From Flavimobilis rhizosphaerae (GTDB lineage Bacteria > Actinomycetota > Actinomycetes > Actinomycetales > Cellulomonadaceae), in contig NZ_JACZDF010000002.1 of the NCBI RefSeq assembly GCF_014852685.1, positions 62,001 to 126,000 of the forward strand: a stretch of 64,000 nt of DNA. Reading direction: 5' to 3'. The notes below the pieces were generated by a model. The model searched no databases. It saw only the letters and a program-made list of their open reading frames with translations, and had not been told where the DNA came from. This document shows positions 25,199 through 34,369 of the stretch, piece by piece. The first letter of the stretch is position 1; each line of letters starts with the position of its first letter. A program made the translations under genes and the position numbers.

Positions 25199-26443
25199 GT
25201 GCGACTGTCGGAGGCAACGGTGCGGGGGGTCCTCGTCTGCGCGGTTCTCGTCGCATGCACGCCGCACCAGGGCGAGACGCCGCCTGCCACCCGGCCCACG
25301 ACGCTCGAGGTCCCGACGGTGTCGGCGGCACCCCCGAGCCCCACGCCCACGGCTGGTCCGCCGGACCGGTCCGAGGCCCCTTCCGACGGCCCGCCGGACC
25401 GGTCCGAGGCCCCTTCCGACGGCCCGACGGGCCGCGCGGAGGTGCTCGTCTGGGCGGACGGGACGATCGTCGACGGTCCGTCGCTCGACCTCGGCGAAGC
25501 GCGTCGGGTGCGGCTCGGCAGCGATGTCGAGCACGTCCGCGACGTCCCCGCCGAGCCCGGGAAGCTCGTCTATCTCTACGACCTACGACCAGACGGTTCG
25601 TTCCTCACGGTCGCCGGCGACGCCGGGCTCACAGGTGGTGGCGGGGGGTCGGTGGGTGCGCTGCGCGAGGTGACGGAGGGGCGCTCAAGGACGCTGACCT
25701 CACCGCACGACGAGCACGCCGACATGCGCGAGTCGATCTCTCAGGCACGGCGCGTCGACGGTGGTGTCGCCTGGGTCGAGCCGTACTTCGAGCTGGCCGG
25801 GCAGCGGCTCGTGCTCGCCCCGGCAGGCTCGTCGCGGGGGCGTCTCGTGCACCAGCTGTGGGCCGTGGACGGGCGGATCGCGGCGCTTGCACGCTGGGGC
25901 GCGGTCCTCGCTGACGGACGTGTCGTCGGCTGGGACGGCAAGGTCTCGGGCGAGCCTGCGGACCTTGACCTCGAGGTGTCCCACCGGGTGGCGGGCGACG
26001 ACGTCGTCGAGACACGGTGCTCCCCGCAGGGCTGCGAGATCGCACTCCTCACCGAGGGCGGGAAGCGGCAGCCGCTTCTGCGCGGGCCGTCCGGGACGTG
26101 GGTCGACGACTCGGACGGGCGATTCCTGCTCGTCCACGTCGACGGCGGCGACGGCGTGTCGGAGCTCTGGGGCGTCGACATCGTCGACCGCACGGCGGTG
26201 CGCATCGTCGGCGAGCTGTATGCGCAGTCGATGAGCGATGGCAGGATCGTCGACCAGGACCACCCGGCGACCAGGGCTGTCGTCGTCGATCTCGTCGCGC
26301 GGACCGTCGAGCAGCTCGCCGTCGACGGGTCTGCGTCGGTCGCGGGAATCGCGGGCGGACTCGTCGCTCTCACCTCGCACGACGGCGAGGGGGCCGGGAC
26401 GGACGGTGACGGCGGCGACATCCTGCGCTGGCCTCGTCGCTGA
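25199..26443 (+). CDS. Lipoprotein with beta-propeller-like repeats, paralogue of 28497
   Basis: A 414-residue exported protein beginning at GTG 25199. A short signal peptide ends in LVAC (C20). A Pro/Ser/Thr-rich linker contains a duplicated 11-residue unit PPDRSEAPSDG. The body holds repeated beta-type units such as EVLVWADGTIVDGPSLDLG, SELWGVDIVDRTAVRIVG and AVVVDLVARTVEQLAVDG, which resemble propeller blades. It aligns in order with the lipoprotein at 28497 (VLRWADGTEVVGEMLDTG) and is thus a paralogue. A surface sensor or binding role is possible; no enzyme motif was seen. Confidence 0.75.
   Translation: MRLSEATVRGVLVCAVLVACTPHQGETPPATRPTTLEVPTVSAAPPSPTPTAGPPDRSEAPSDGPPDRSEAPSDGPTGRAEVLVWADGTIVDGPSLDLGEARRVRLGSDVEHVRDVPAEPGKLVYLYDLRPDGSFLTVAGDAGLTGGGGGSVGALREVTEGRSRTLTSPHDEHADMRESISQARRVDGGVAWVEPYFELAGQRLVLAPAGSSRGRLVHQLWAVDGRIAALARWGAVLADGRVVGWDGKVSGEPADLDLEVSHRVAGDDVVETRCSPQGCEIALLTEGGKRQPLLRGPSGTWVDDSDGRFLLVHVDGGDGVSELWGVDIVDRTAVRIVGELYAQSMSDGRIVDQDHPATRAVVVDLVARTVEQLAVDGSASVAGIAGGLVALTSHDGEGAGTDGDGGDILRWPRR
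25358..25423 (+). repeat. Perfect 33-bp tandem duplication inside lipoprotein linker
   Basis: The 33 bases at 25358-25390 are repeated exactly at 25391-25423 and a third partial unit follows. In frame they encode PPDRSEAPSDG twice in the linker between lipid anchor and body. Sequence identity at all positions indicates a recent duplication or slippage. Confidence 0.95.
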
Positions 26444-26464
26444 CAGCGCTCAGGCCAGGACGGA

Positions 26465-27298
26465 TCACCCGTCGACCGGCAGGTCCTGCCCCGTGAGGAC
26501 GCCCGCGTCGACGACGTCGACGGGCCCGCCCTCGGGCAGGGGGCGCGGGGCGTCGGACGGCAACGGAGCGTCGTCGTCGGCGACGGGCGCACGCAGCAGC
26601 GACACTGTCGCCCACCCGCGCGAGAGCAGCCCCGCGTCCGAGCGGGGCTCGCTCGAGGCGTCCGTGCCCGTGTACGTGAGCGTGAGGTGACCCTGGTCGA
26701 GCTCGCGGATGCGAGCGTGGACCATGCCGAAGCTCGCGAGCGGCGCCTGCCGCAGCCCGAGGACGTCGGCGAGCGGCCGGTCGGGCACGTTGAGGTTGAC
26801 GACGCCGCTCGGGTCGGGGTGCTCGAGCAGCCACGCGAGCATGCGGGCCGCGAAGTGCCCCGCGGTGTCCCAGTGCTGCGGGTCGGCGGAGTTGAGCGAC
26901 ACGGCCATGCCGAGGATCCCGTGGGTGCTCGCGGCGTGCGCGGCACCGACCGTCCCCGAGTGCAGCGTCGCGTGCCCCGTGTTCGCACCGCGGTTGACGC
27001 CCGAGAGCACGAGGTCCGGCGGGCCGCCGAAGCCGCCGTGGGCGGCGACCATCGTGATGAGCGCGGGCGTCGCGCGGACCCCGAACGCGTCGACCCCGTC
27101 CGGCAGCCCGGGCGGCGTGCGGCGCTCGACGACGAGCCGACCGTCGTCCTCCGCGCCCATGAGGGACGCGCTCGCGCCCGACGACTCGCGGCGCGGCGCC
27201 ACGACAACGACGTCGTGACCTGCCTCGAGCGCGACGCGCGCGAGCACGGTGAGCCCGGGTGAGTCGATGCCGTCGTCGTTCGTGATGAGCGTGCGCAC
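26465..27298 (-). CDS. surE: 5'/3'-nucleotidase SurE
   Basis: A 277-residue metal-dependent nucleotidase of the SurE family, which removes phosphate from nucleoside monophosphates and short polyphosphate. The family start TNDDGIDSPGL (metal-binding DD), SGVNRGANTG, and SGTVGAAHAASTHGILGMAVS are clear. GTG 27298 is chosen as start with GGAGG 8 bases upstream. It is longer than typical (about 250) because of an acidic Pro-rich C-terminal tail. It lies downstream of a PfkB kinase gene on the same strand, with a hairpin between. Confidence 0.92.
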   Translation of the reverse strand: MRTLITNDDGIDSPGLTVLARVALEAGHDVVVVAPRRESSGASASLMGAEDDGRLVVERRTPPGLPDGVDAFGVRATPALITMVAAHGGFGGPPDLVLSGVNRGANTGHATLHSGTVGAAHAASTHGILGMAVSLNSADPQHWDTAGHFAARMLAWLLEHPDPSGVVNLNVPDRPLADVLGLRQAPLASFGMVHARIRELDQGHLTLTYTGTDASSEPRSDAGLLSRGWATVSLLRAPVADDDAPLPSDAPRPLPEGGPVDVVDAGVLTGQDLPVDG

Positions 27299-27327
27299 GA
27301 TGGGGCCTCCTCGCTGTGTCGTCCTTC

Positions 27328-27361
27328 CACCCTGCCCCGGCCCGCGGGATCCTGCAGGGTG
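27328..27361 (-). terminator. Hairpin between pfkB-type kinase and surE
   Basis: CACCCTGC pairs with GCAGGGTG (8 bp) around an 18-nt loop with internal pairing. It lies just after the kinase stop on the minus strand and ahead of surE. Confidence 0.45.
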
Positions 27362-27372
27362 ACGGACCCGGC

Positions 27373-28305
27373 TCAGTCCATGAGCGGGTCGACGCGGATC
27401 TCGCGTGCCCACCTCTCGACCTGCTCGCGCCGGCCTGTGCCGAGGCCGTGACGAGTGACGTTGAGCGCACCCGCCGCCGCCCCGAGCCGCACCGCCTCGG
27501 AGAGCGACTCGCCCCGGGCGAGACCGACGGCGATGCCTGCGGTCATCGAGTCGCCCGCGCCACGATGGTCGACCGTCGTCATGGGAGGGGTGGTCGTGAG
27601 GAACGCTTCGTCGGCCGCGACGACGAGCGCGGGCTCCCCTGCCCGCGAGACGACGAGCGCCCGGAGCCCCGCGGCGACGAGCTCGCGCGCGGCCGCCCTG
27701 AGCGCCGGGAGGCTCGCGTCCGCGGCGAACCCGCCGTCGACGAGCTCCTCGTGGCTCATCTTGAGGACGACCCCCTCGACGGATGCGACCGCGCGGGCCT
27801 GCGGGCCGGAGAGGTCCGCGACGACCGTCCTGCCCGCGGCCCGCAGGTCGCGCGCGAGCCTGCCGAGGACGTCGGGTGCGAGCGTCGGGTCCTGCGTGCC
27901 GGTGAGGACGCACACGTCGGCGTCGAGCGACGCGACGAGGAACGTTCCGGCGAGGTCGTCGACGCTGTGCCGGTCAAGGGTGCGCGACGGCTGCCGTGCG
28001 ACCTCGAGGCGGTCGCCGCCGCGCCGGTCGTGGACGTACGCGCCCGTCGGCGGGCCGGGCGTCGTCCGCAGGTCGATGCCTTCCTCGCGTGCGAGGTGGG
28101 CCGCGACCGTGCCGGTCTCCCCGCCGACAGGCGTGCACGCCGTGACGGTGGCGCCGAGCGATCGCGCCATGCGTGCGAGCCACAGGCCCTGCCCGCCTGC
28201 GTGCACGTGGATCTCCGGCACGTCGGTCTCGGCCGACACCTCGACGGTGACGGTGAGCAACGGGTCGGGTGCGAGGACGACGACGTGGGGCGCGGTGGGT
28301 TCCAT
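27373..28305 (-). CDS. PfkB-family carbohydrate kinase (1-phosphofructokinase-like)
   Basis: A 310-residue kinase with the N-terminal glycine pair HAGGQGLWLARMARSLGA, SGPQARAV, KMSHEEL, and the C-terminal anion-hole motif DHRGAGDSMTAGIAVGLARG with the catalytic Asp. The overall pattern is close to the hexose-phosphate kinases (FruK, LacC, PfkB). No sugar transporter or partner enzyme adjoins it, so the substrate is open. ATG 28305. The gene is divergent from the lipoprotein at 28497. Confidence 0.83.
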   Translation of the reverse strand: MEPTAPHVVVLAPDPLLTVTVEVSAETDVPEIHVHAGGQGLWLARMARSLGATVTACTPVGGETGTVAAHLAREEGIDLRTTPGPPTGAYVHDRRGGDRLEVARQPSRTLDRHSVDDLAGTFLVASLDADVCVLTGTQDPTLAPDVLGRLARDLRAAGRTVVADLSGPQARAVASVEGVVLKMSHEELVDGGFAADASLPALRAAARELVAAGLRALVVSRAGEPALVVAADEAFLTTTPPMTTVDHRGAGDSMTAGIAVGLARGESLSEAVRLGAAAGALNVTRHGLGTGRREQVERWAREIRVDPLMD

Positions 28306-28448
28306 GCCAGAGCCTAGGCACGGGTGGGCGTGGGTCGCGCGTCATACGAAGGGTTCCGCGTCCTCTATGAGGACGAGGATCGAGACGGGCGTCTGCTCGG
28401 CGGGCCGCGAGGGGAATGTCGGCGCCGAGCGTCTCGCGGCCCGTCCGC

Positions 28449-28454
28449 TATGGT
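28449..28454 (+). promoter_or_regulatory. Possible -10 box of second lipoprotein gene
   Basis: TATGGT, 43 bases before GTG 28497; similar in position and form to the boxes before the other two lipoprotein genes. No -35 was identified. Confidence 0.3.
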
Positions 28455-28496
28455 CGACTCGTCGCCGGTGACGCAGCCGGCGCGGAGGGGGCGACG

Positions 28497-29831
28497 GTGC
28501 AGGACGAGGCGCGCAGGGGCGCGGCCACCCGCAGGAGCGGCGCGGTGTGCACCGCCGCGCTCGCGCTGAGCCTCGCGATGCCCGGGCTCGCCGCGTGCAC
28601 GCCGTCGAAGCCTCCCCTGACCGCCCCGACGACGGCATCCTCGCCGAGCGCGCCAGCACCGTCGACGCCCCCCGACCCGCTGCCCGGTCTCCCGACAGAC
28701 GCCCCGGCGACCGAGTGGCGGAGGTACTCGGTCCTCCGGTGGGCGGACGGCACCGAGGTCGTCGGCGAGATGCTCGACACCGGCACGGCGCGCCGCGCCG
28801 GTCCCGACGCGCTCACCGTCGTCCGCAGGATTGAGACGCCGAAGGACCGCATGCTCACGGTCATCGACGTCGCGGCGGACGGCTCCGCGCTCGTCACGGA
28901 GAGCAGCGAGCGTGAGTACGACGACGACGGGGCCGTCGTACCGGGGTCCGTCGTGCCGACCGTCGTCCGGCTCGTCGGGCCGCAGGGCTCACGGGTCCTC
29001 GTCGGGGAGCACAGGCGCCTCGAGGACGTCTACTCGGGACGGCTCGTCCGCGACGGCGCAGCCGTGTGGATCGGGCAGGACGTGGAGCCAGGCACGACCG
29101 ACGACATGACGTCGAACGCCTACCGCGCACCGGCCGGGCGCTCCACCGGCGTGCGGATCGACGTCCCCGACGGGATCCGCGGCGTGCTCGACGACGGTCT
29201 CGTCCTCGGTGACGGCACGTTCCGTGCCTGGGACGGAAAGACGCGCAACCTCGGGCTGCCGCAGCTCGACAACGCGGGGGTCGCGCCGGTCGTGTGCGAG
29301 CGCGACGTGTGCCCTCTCGTCCTCCAGAAGTTCGAGATGCCCGACGACAACTCACCGTCGGACGGGAGTGCACCGGGCAGCACCGTGCGCGCACACCTGT
29401 CGTACGTCGAGGACGGCGAGATCACGCCCGTCCTCACGATCGAGGGTTCGGGCTCGCTGGTCGCCGCGTACGACCGCTGGCTCGTCGTCCATGTCGCGGG
29501 CCCGGACTTCAGCATCCGTACCTGGATCATTGACACGGCGAACCGGACGGCACGCTACGTCGACGGCATGCCCGAGGTTGCGGTGGCGGGTTCCCGGCTC
29601 GTGTGGGGCGCGGACCCGACCTGGACGGGCGACGGCGCCGTGCCGCTCGCAGGCACCGGCGACCTCCACGTCCTCGACCTTCCGACGGGGGACCTCGCAC
29701 GCATCATCGTTGGCGACGCCATCGTCAGTCCTGTCGCCGAGGGCGACTTCATCGCTTGGGTTCCCTTCGGGAACGACCTCGCCCCGGGCCCCGCCGCCGT
29801 CGTCGCGCGGCTCGGCGAGGACGTCCCGTGA
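28497..29831 (+). CDS. Lipoprotein with beta-propeller-like repeats, paralogue of 25199
   Basis: A 444-residue exported protein. GTG 28497 is preceded by GGAGGGGG; the signal peptide ends in PGLAAC (C34). A Pro/Ser/Thr-rich linker is followed by beta-type repeats: YSVLRWADGTEVVGEM, RTWIIDTANRTARYVDG, GDLHVLDLPTGDLARIIVGD, GDFIAWVPFG. The order of units matches the lipoprotein at 25199. CERDVCPLVL has two cysteines that could form a disulphide. A degraded copy of its last repeats follows directly. Function unknown. Confidence 0.76.
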   Translation: MQDEARRGAATRRSGAVCTAALALSLAMPGLAACTPSKPPLTAPTTASSPSAPAPSTPPDPLPGLPTDAPATEWRRYSVLRWADGTEVVGEMLDTGTARRAGPDALTVVRRIETPKDRMLTVIDVAADGSALVTESSEREYDDDGAVVPGSVVPTVVRLVGPQGSRVLVGEHRRLEDVYSGRLVRDGAAVWIGQDVEPGTTDDMTSNAYRAPAGRSTGVRIDVPDGIRGVLDDGLVLGDGTFRAWDGKTRNLGLPQLDNAGVAPVVCERDVCPLVLQKFEMPDDNSPSDGSAPGSTVRAHLSYVEDGEITPVLTIEGSGSLVAAYDRWLVVHVAGPDFSIRTWIIDTANRTARYVDGMPEVAVAGSRLVWGADPTWTGDGAVPLAGTGDLHVLDLPTGDLARIIVGDAIVSPVAEGDFIAWVPFGNDLAPGPAAVVARLGEDVP

Positions 29832-29836
29832 CGGGG

Positions 29837-30118
29837 CCGCTCCGGGGACGTGCACGTGCTCGACGTCTCGAGCGGAACGCTCCTGCGCGTGCGGCACAGC
29901 GGCGCCGTCGGTGCTGTGCTCGTCGCGGGGACGTTCCTCGCGTGGACGTTCGCGGCTCGGACGACGCGGGGCCGACGCGCGGACTCGTCGTCGACATCGC
30001 CGACGCGCTGCACGACCGGGAGGGTGCCGGCCGACGCCGGGGACGGGGCGGGCTCGCGCGTGATCGTCGTCGGGCGGTCGCCGCGCGGGGCGAGCGCAAG
30101 CTCGGCCTCGGCTGACGC
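29837..30118 (+). pseudogene. Remnant of a third lipoprotein copy (C-terminal fragment, frameshifted)
   Basis: Six bases after the intact lipoprotein gene, the sequence encodes VHVLDVSSGTLLRVRHSG then AGTFLAWTF, parallel to LHVLDLPTGDLARIIVGD and EGDFIAWVPF at the end of the intact protein. Near 29955 the similarity continues in another frame (SDDAGPTRGLVVDIADALHD). There is no start, signal peptide or N-terminal part. This accounts for the 315-base gap before pckG. It is most likely the tail of a tandem duplicate lost by deletion and frameshift. Confidence 0.55.
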
Positions 30119-30146
30119 GGCCGCCACCCCCTCTCGGGGGCGCCTG

Positions 30147-32051
30147 TCAGCGAGACAGCCGGTCGCGGAGCGCCGCGAGCTCCCTGCGGAGGGCCGCAGG
30201 GACGCGGTCCCCGAAGGTTGTGAAGAACTCCTCCGTGAGGTCCGCCTCGCGCCGCCACGCCGCCGGGTCGACGCGGAACAGTTCGGCGAGCGCGCCCTCG
30301 GCGAGGGCGAGGCCCGTGACGTCGAGCGCCCCGTCCGCGGGGACCCGCCCGACGGCCGTCGGGCGCGCCTCCGGCACGGGACCGCCCCACGGCCGCGCGT
30401 CGTCCTCGGCGTCGGGACGCTCCGTGCCCGCGCCCTCCGGGCGCGTCCGCAGGTCCGTCCGACGCAGCAGCCACTCGACGACGCGCGAGTTCTCGCCGAA
30501 CCCCGGCCACAGGAACCGCCCATCCGAGTCCTTGCGGAACCAGTTGACCTGGAAGATCATCGGCCTCCGCTCGGCGTCGAGCGACGCGCCCACGTCGAGC
30601 CAGTGCTGCCAGTGGTCGGCCATGTTGTAGCCGCAGAACGGCAGCATCGCGAACGGGTCGCGGCGCAGCTCACCAACCGTGCCCTCCGCGGCCGCCGTCT
30701 GCTCGGACGACACCGTCGCGCCCATGAGCACGCCGTGCTCCCACGAGAACGCCTCGGCGACGAGCGGCACGTTCGACGCCCGCCTGCCACCGAAGACGAT
30801 CGCGTCGATCGGCACCCCCTCGGGGGCCTCCCAGTCGGGCGAGATCGTCGGGCACTGCGCCGCCGCGACCGTGAAGCGCGCGTTGGGATGCGCGGCCGGA
30901 CGGCCGCAGCCGGGCGTCCAGTCCTGGCCCTGCCAGTCGACGAGGTGCGCGGGCGGCTCGTCCGTCATGCCCTCCCACCACACGTCGCCGTCGTCCGTGA
31001 GCGCGACGTTCGTGAAGATCGTGTCCCGCGCGACCGTGCGCATCGCCGTCGGATTCGTCGACCAGCCCGTGCCTGGGGCGACGCCGAAGAACCCGGCCTC
31101 GGGGTTGATCGCGCGAAGCCGGCCGTCGGGCCCGGGGCGCATCCACGCGATGTCGTCGCCGATCGTCTCGACGGTCCAGCCGGGCATCGTCGGCTCGAGC
31201 ATCGCGAGGTTCGTCTTGCCGCACGCCGACGGGAACGCGGCGGCGAGGTGGTAGTCGCGGCCCTGGGGGCTCGTCGCGCGGATGACGAGCATGTGCTCGG
31301 CGAGCCACCCCTCGGCGCGGCCCATCGTCGACGCGATGCGCAGCGCGAAGCACTTCTTGCCGAGTAGAGCGTTGCCGCCGTAGCCGGAGCCCGTCGACCA
31401 GATCTCGCGGGTCTCGGGGAAGTGCGCGATGTACTTCGTCGGGCTGCACGGCCACGGGACGTCGGCCTGCCCGGGCGCGAGCGGCGCGCCGACCGTGTGG
31501 ACGGCTGGAACGTACGGCGCACCGTGGTCGACGAGGCGCAGCACCTCGCGCGAGACGCGCGTCATGACGTGCATGGAGACGACGACGTACGGGGAGTCGG
31601 TGATCTCGATGCCGAGCTGCGAGATCGGGCCCCCGACGGGCCCCATGGAGAACGGGACGACGTACATCGTGCGGCCGCGCATGGCGCCCGCGACGACGCC
31701 GTGGAGCTCACGGCGCATCTCGGCAGGCTCGCGCCAGTTGTTCGTCGGGCCGGCATCGGCCCGCTCGCGCGAGCAGATGAACGTGCGGGACTCGACGCGG
31801 GCGACGTCCGACGGGTCGGAGCGCGCGAGGTACGAGCCGGGACGCTTCGCGGGGTCGAGAGGGACGAGGGTGCCCTGGGCGACCATGAGCGCGGTGAGGC
31901 GGGCGCGCTCGTCGGCGGAACCGTCGCACCAGACGATCTCGTCAGGCTCGAGGAGGTCGGCGACGGCGGAGACCCACGCGCGGGCCGCGAGCTGGCGGCC
32001 GTCGCACGTCGTCGTCGTGGGCAGCGTGGGGGCGGGGGCGGTGATGCTCAT
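30147..32051 (-). CDS. pckG: Phosphoenolpyruvate carboxykinase (GTP)
   Basis: A 634-residue enzyme of gluconeogenesis that converts oxaloacetate and GTP to PEP. The P-loop FPSACGKTN (273-281) with its hyper-reactive Cys is the signature of the GTP-dependent class. [31 protein letters not shown] and the C-terminal [26 protein letters not shown] and [10 protein letters not shown] are all typical. There is a Pro/Ala-rich insertion near residues 540-560. It is divergent from ramB across 147 bases containing a perfect operator-like repeat. Confidence 0.96.
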   Translation of the reverse strand: MSITAPAPTLPTTTTCDGRQLAARAWVSAVADLLEPDEIVWCDGSADERARLTALMVAQGTLVPLDPAKRPGSYLARSDPSDVARVESRTFICSRERADAGPTNNWREPAEMRRELHGVVAGAMRGRTMYVVPFSMGPVGGPISQLGIEITDSPYVVVSMHVMTRVSREVLRLVDHGAPYVPAVHTVGAPLAPGQADVPWPCSPTKYIAHFPETREIWSTGSGYGGNALLGKKCFALRIASTMGRAEGWLAEHMLVIRATSPQGRDYHLAAAFPSACGKTNLAMLEPTMPGWTVETIGDDIAWMRPGPDGRLRAINPEAGFFGVAPGTGWSTNPTAMRTVARDTIFTNVALTDDGDVWWEGMTDEPPAHLVDWQGQDWTPGCGRPAAHPNARFTVAAAQCPTISPDWEAPEGVPIDAIVFGGRRASNVPLVAEAFSWEHGVLMGATVSSEQTAAAEGTVGELRRDPFAMLPFCGYNMADHWQHWLDVGASLDAERRPMIFQVNWFRKDSDGRFLWPGFGENSRVVEWLLRRTDLRTRPEGAGTERPDAEDDARPWGGPVPEARPTAVGRVPADGALDVTGLALAEGALAELFRVDPAAWRREADLTEEFFTTFGDRVPAALRRELAALRDRLSR

Positions 32052-32163
32052 CGGCCTCTCCTCGTCGTCGGGCGGTCCCGGCGCCGCGGCCGGGGGCGGG
32101 GCCGGAACCCCGCCATGCCCTCAGCCTCACCGCGCCCCTGCGCGGCTTCACCGACGAATCTCT

Positions 32164-32185
32164 GGAAAGATTCGAGGATCTTTCC
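32164..32185. promoter_or_regulatory. Operator-like inverted repeat between pckG and ramB
   Basis: GGAAAGAT-TCGAGG-ATCTTTCC has perfect 8-bp arms and a 6-base spacer. It ends 14 bases before the ramB ATG and lies about 113 bases upstream of pckG, so one bound dimer could control both genes. RamB itself is the most obvious binder, by autoregulation; this is inferred. Confidence 0.6.
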
Positions 32186-32198
32186 GTATGGTGAAGCG

Positions 32199-33635
32199 AT
32201 GGACCTCCTCATCCTCGGCCGCCGCATCCGGCACTTCCGCACCACCGCGGGTCTCACGCTCGACGACGTCGCCGCGACGACGGGCCTTGCCCCCTCCCAG
32301 CTCTCGCAGATCGAGAACGGCAAGCGCGAGCCGCGCATCAGTGCGCTCGGCGCGCTCGCGGAGGCGTTCGGCGTCACCGTCCCCGACCTGCTCTCCGAGG
32401 AGCCACCGTCGCAGCGCGCCGCGCTCGAGATCGAGCTCGACCGTGCGCAGCGCGGCTCGACGTACGGCAGGCTCGGCCTGCCCGAGGTCAAGGCGTCGCA
32501 GAAGCTTCCGCAGCCCGTCCTCGAGAGCCTCGTCGGCCTCCACCGCGAGCTCGCCAGGCGCGACCGCGAGGCGGTCGCGACCCCCGAGGCCGCGCGCGCG
32601 GCCAACCTCGAGCTGCGCACCGCGATGCGCGAGCGCGACAACCACCTGCCAGAGATCGAGGCGGCCGCCGAGGACCTCGTGCGCCGCGCCGGCTACGTCG
32701 GCGGGCCGCTCACGCACCGCACCGTCGCGCGCGCCGCCGAGCTCCTCGGGTTCGAGATCCTCCACACCGACGAGCTGCCGCGCTCGACGCGCACCGTCAC
32801 CGACCTCGCGTCCGGCCGCATCTACCTGCCGCCCGCGTCGATCCCCGGCGGGCACGGGCTGCGCGCCCTCGCGCTCCAGGCGCTCGCGCACCGCGTGCTC
32901 GAGCACCGTCGACCCGAGTCGTACAAGGACTTCCTGCGGCAGCGGCTCGAGATCAACTACTTCGCGTCCGCGTGCCTTGTGCCGCGCTCGGTCGCGGTGC
33001 CGTGGCTGCTCGAGCGCAAGAAGGAGCGGGACCTCGCGGTCTCCGACTTCCGGGACGCGTTCGGCGTCTCGCACGACGCGGCCGCGCAGCGCTTCACGAA
33101 CCTCGCGACCGTCGACCTCGGCATCCACCTCCACTACCTGCGCGTCACGGGCGAGGGCATGCTCCTGCGCGGCTACGAGAACGACGGCGTGCGTTTCCCG
33201 ACGGACGTCACGGGCGCGATCGAGGGGCAGACGGTGTGCCGCAGCTGGGCGGCCAGGCAGGCGTTCGCGTCGCGCGACCGCACGAGCGAGTACTACCAGT
33301 ACACGGACAAGCCGGGCGGCACGTACTGGTGCTCGACGCAGACGGGCACCGCCGAGAACGGCGAGTTCTCGATCTCCGTCGGCGTGCCGTTCGCGGACGT
33401 CCGGTGGTTCCGCGGCCGCGAGACGGACCGGCGCAGGACGTCGACGTGCCCCGACGTCGCATGCTGCCAGCGGCCCGCGTCCGCGCTCGAAGAACGGTGG
33501 TCCGAGGCGGCGTGGCCGAGTGCGAAGATGCACCAGCACGTCCTCGCGGCACTCCCGACCGGTCGCTTCCCGGGCGTCGACGACGCCGAGGTCTACCGCT
33601 TCCTCGAGAGCCACGCGCCGGTGGCCGAGGGTTGA
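32199..33635 (+). CDS. RamB-like XRE-family regulator of acetate/short-chain fatty acid metabolism
   Basis: A 478-residue regulator. The N-terminal helix-turn-helix is LGRRIRHFRTTAGLTLDDVAATTGLAPSQLSQIENGKREP (about 6-46). The central region has an ImmA/IrrE-like section (YLPPASIPGGHGLRALALQALAHRVLEH), and the C-terminal domain has the cysteine-rich TCPDVACC typical of ScfR/RamB proteins, where four-cysteine sets may hold an Fe-S cluster. In corynebacteria RamB represses acetate-activation genes. Its placement opposite pckG suggests control of gluconeogenesis as well. GGTGAAG upstream of ATG 32199 is a fair ribosome site. Confidence 0.88.
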   Translation: MDLLILGRRIRHFRTTAGLTLDDVAATTGLAPSQLSQIENGKREPRISALGALAEAFGVTVPDLLSEEPPSQRAALEIELDRAQRGSTYGRLGLPEVKASQKLPQPVLESLVGLHRELARRDREAVATPEAARAANLELRTAMRERDNHLPEIEAAAEDLVRRAGYVGGPLTHRTVARAAELLGFEILHTDELPRSTRTVTDLASGRIYLPPASIPGGHGLRALALQALAHRVLEHRRPESYKDFLRQRLEINYFASACLVPRSVAVPWLLERKKERDLAVSDFRDAFGVSHDAAAQRFTNLATVDLGIHLHYLRVTGEGMLLRGYENDGVRFPTDVTGAIEGQTVCRSWAARQAFASRDRTSEYYQYTDKPGGTYWCSTQTGTAENGEFSISVGVPFADVRWFRGRETDRRRTSTCPDVACCQRPASALEERWSEAAWPSAKMHQHVLAALPTGRFPGVDDAEVYRFLESHAPVAEG

Positions 33636-33707
33636 CGCAAGCCGGACGACGTGTGCGACACAGGCACGGTGGAGGGCGACCCTCGTCCCCCGTGAGGAGG
33701 GATCGCC

Positions 33708-34157
33708 ATGTCGTCGTCCGCCGCAGTCCCCGCGTACGTCCTGCCGCTCCCACCCGAGGGGGAGGCGTGGCTGCGCGTCGCCGACGTCCTCGCTGCGTCG
33801 TGGCTCGTGCTCGTTCCCCTCGCGCTTCTCGCGGCCGCGCTGTGTGTCCGCCGGCGCGTGGACCGGATCGCTCTCGCAAGCGTCTGGGTGGGTTCTCTCG
33901 TCGTCGTCGCGCTGCTCGTCACCGTCACTCTGCGAGCCTGGCTCGTGCCGACGCTGTGGCCAGCGTCCTACTTCAACGACGTCGGTGGCGCCGGGCAGCC
34001 GACGACGTTCCGCCCGACGCTCGGCTCGGCGTTGGGCGAGGTCGCGGCGCCGCTCGTGGCGGCCGTGCTCGCCGTCGTCGTCGGCGTCGTGACCGAGCGG
34101 TGGGGGCGCCACCGCTCTGCCCGGGTGCGTGGCGTCGACGTGCGAACCGCCGCCTGA
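33708..34157 (+). CDS. Small membrane protein, function unknown
   Basis: A 149-residue protein with three hydrophobic helices (about residues 23-48, 54-76 and 107-128) and short charged loops; the C-terminus is Arg-rich. GAGGAGG lies 6 bases before ATG 33708, a strong ribosome site. It does not resemble a family I can name. It may be cotranscribed with ramB, 72 bases upstream. The 212 bases after it hold only repeat B3. Confidence 0.65.
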   Translation: MSSSAAVPAYVLPLPPEGEAWLRVADVLAASWLVLVPLALLAAALCVRRRVDRIALASVWVGSLVVVALLVTVTLRAWLVPTLWPASYFNDVGGAGQPTTFRPTLGSALGEVAAPLVAAVLAVVVGVVTERWGRHRSARVRGVDVRTAA

Positions 34158-34290
34158 GCGGCGACGTACCTGGGACTGGTGCGATACCGGGGTCTACTTC
34201 CTGACCTTCTTGAACCCCCGGAGGGGACAACCCGTGTACCGCCTTACCGCCAGGTCGACCAGCCCACAGCACCCTAGCGCCCTCACCCCC

Positions 34291-34363
34291 CCGCGAGATA
34301 GCGCTCTGGCGTCGAGATAGCGCGTGGCACGCGCTATCTCGACGCTGAGGCGCTATCTCGCGG
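34291..34363. repeat. Intergenic hairpin family B, copy 3
   Basis: Outer arms CGCGAGATAGCG and CGCTATCTCGCG, inner arms GCGTCGAGATAGCGCG and CGCGCTATCTCGACGC. The flank of the inner word is CGT/ACG here instead of GGA/TCC in the other copies, so both sides of the stem have changed together. It ends 6 bases from the stop of the minus-strand hydrolase gene. Confidence 0.9.
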
Positions 34364-34369
34364 GAAGGG

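Noticed and set aside
30118-31367. Continuation of the plus-strand frame from the lipoprotein remnant across pckG
   Set aside because: It is antisense to pckG, which has complete catalytic motifs; only the first ~270 bases resemble the lipoproteins.
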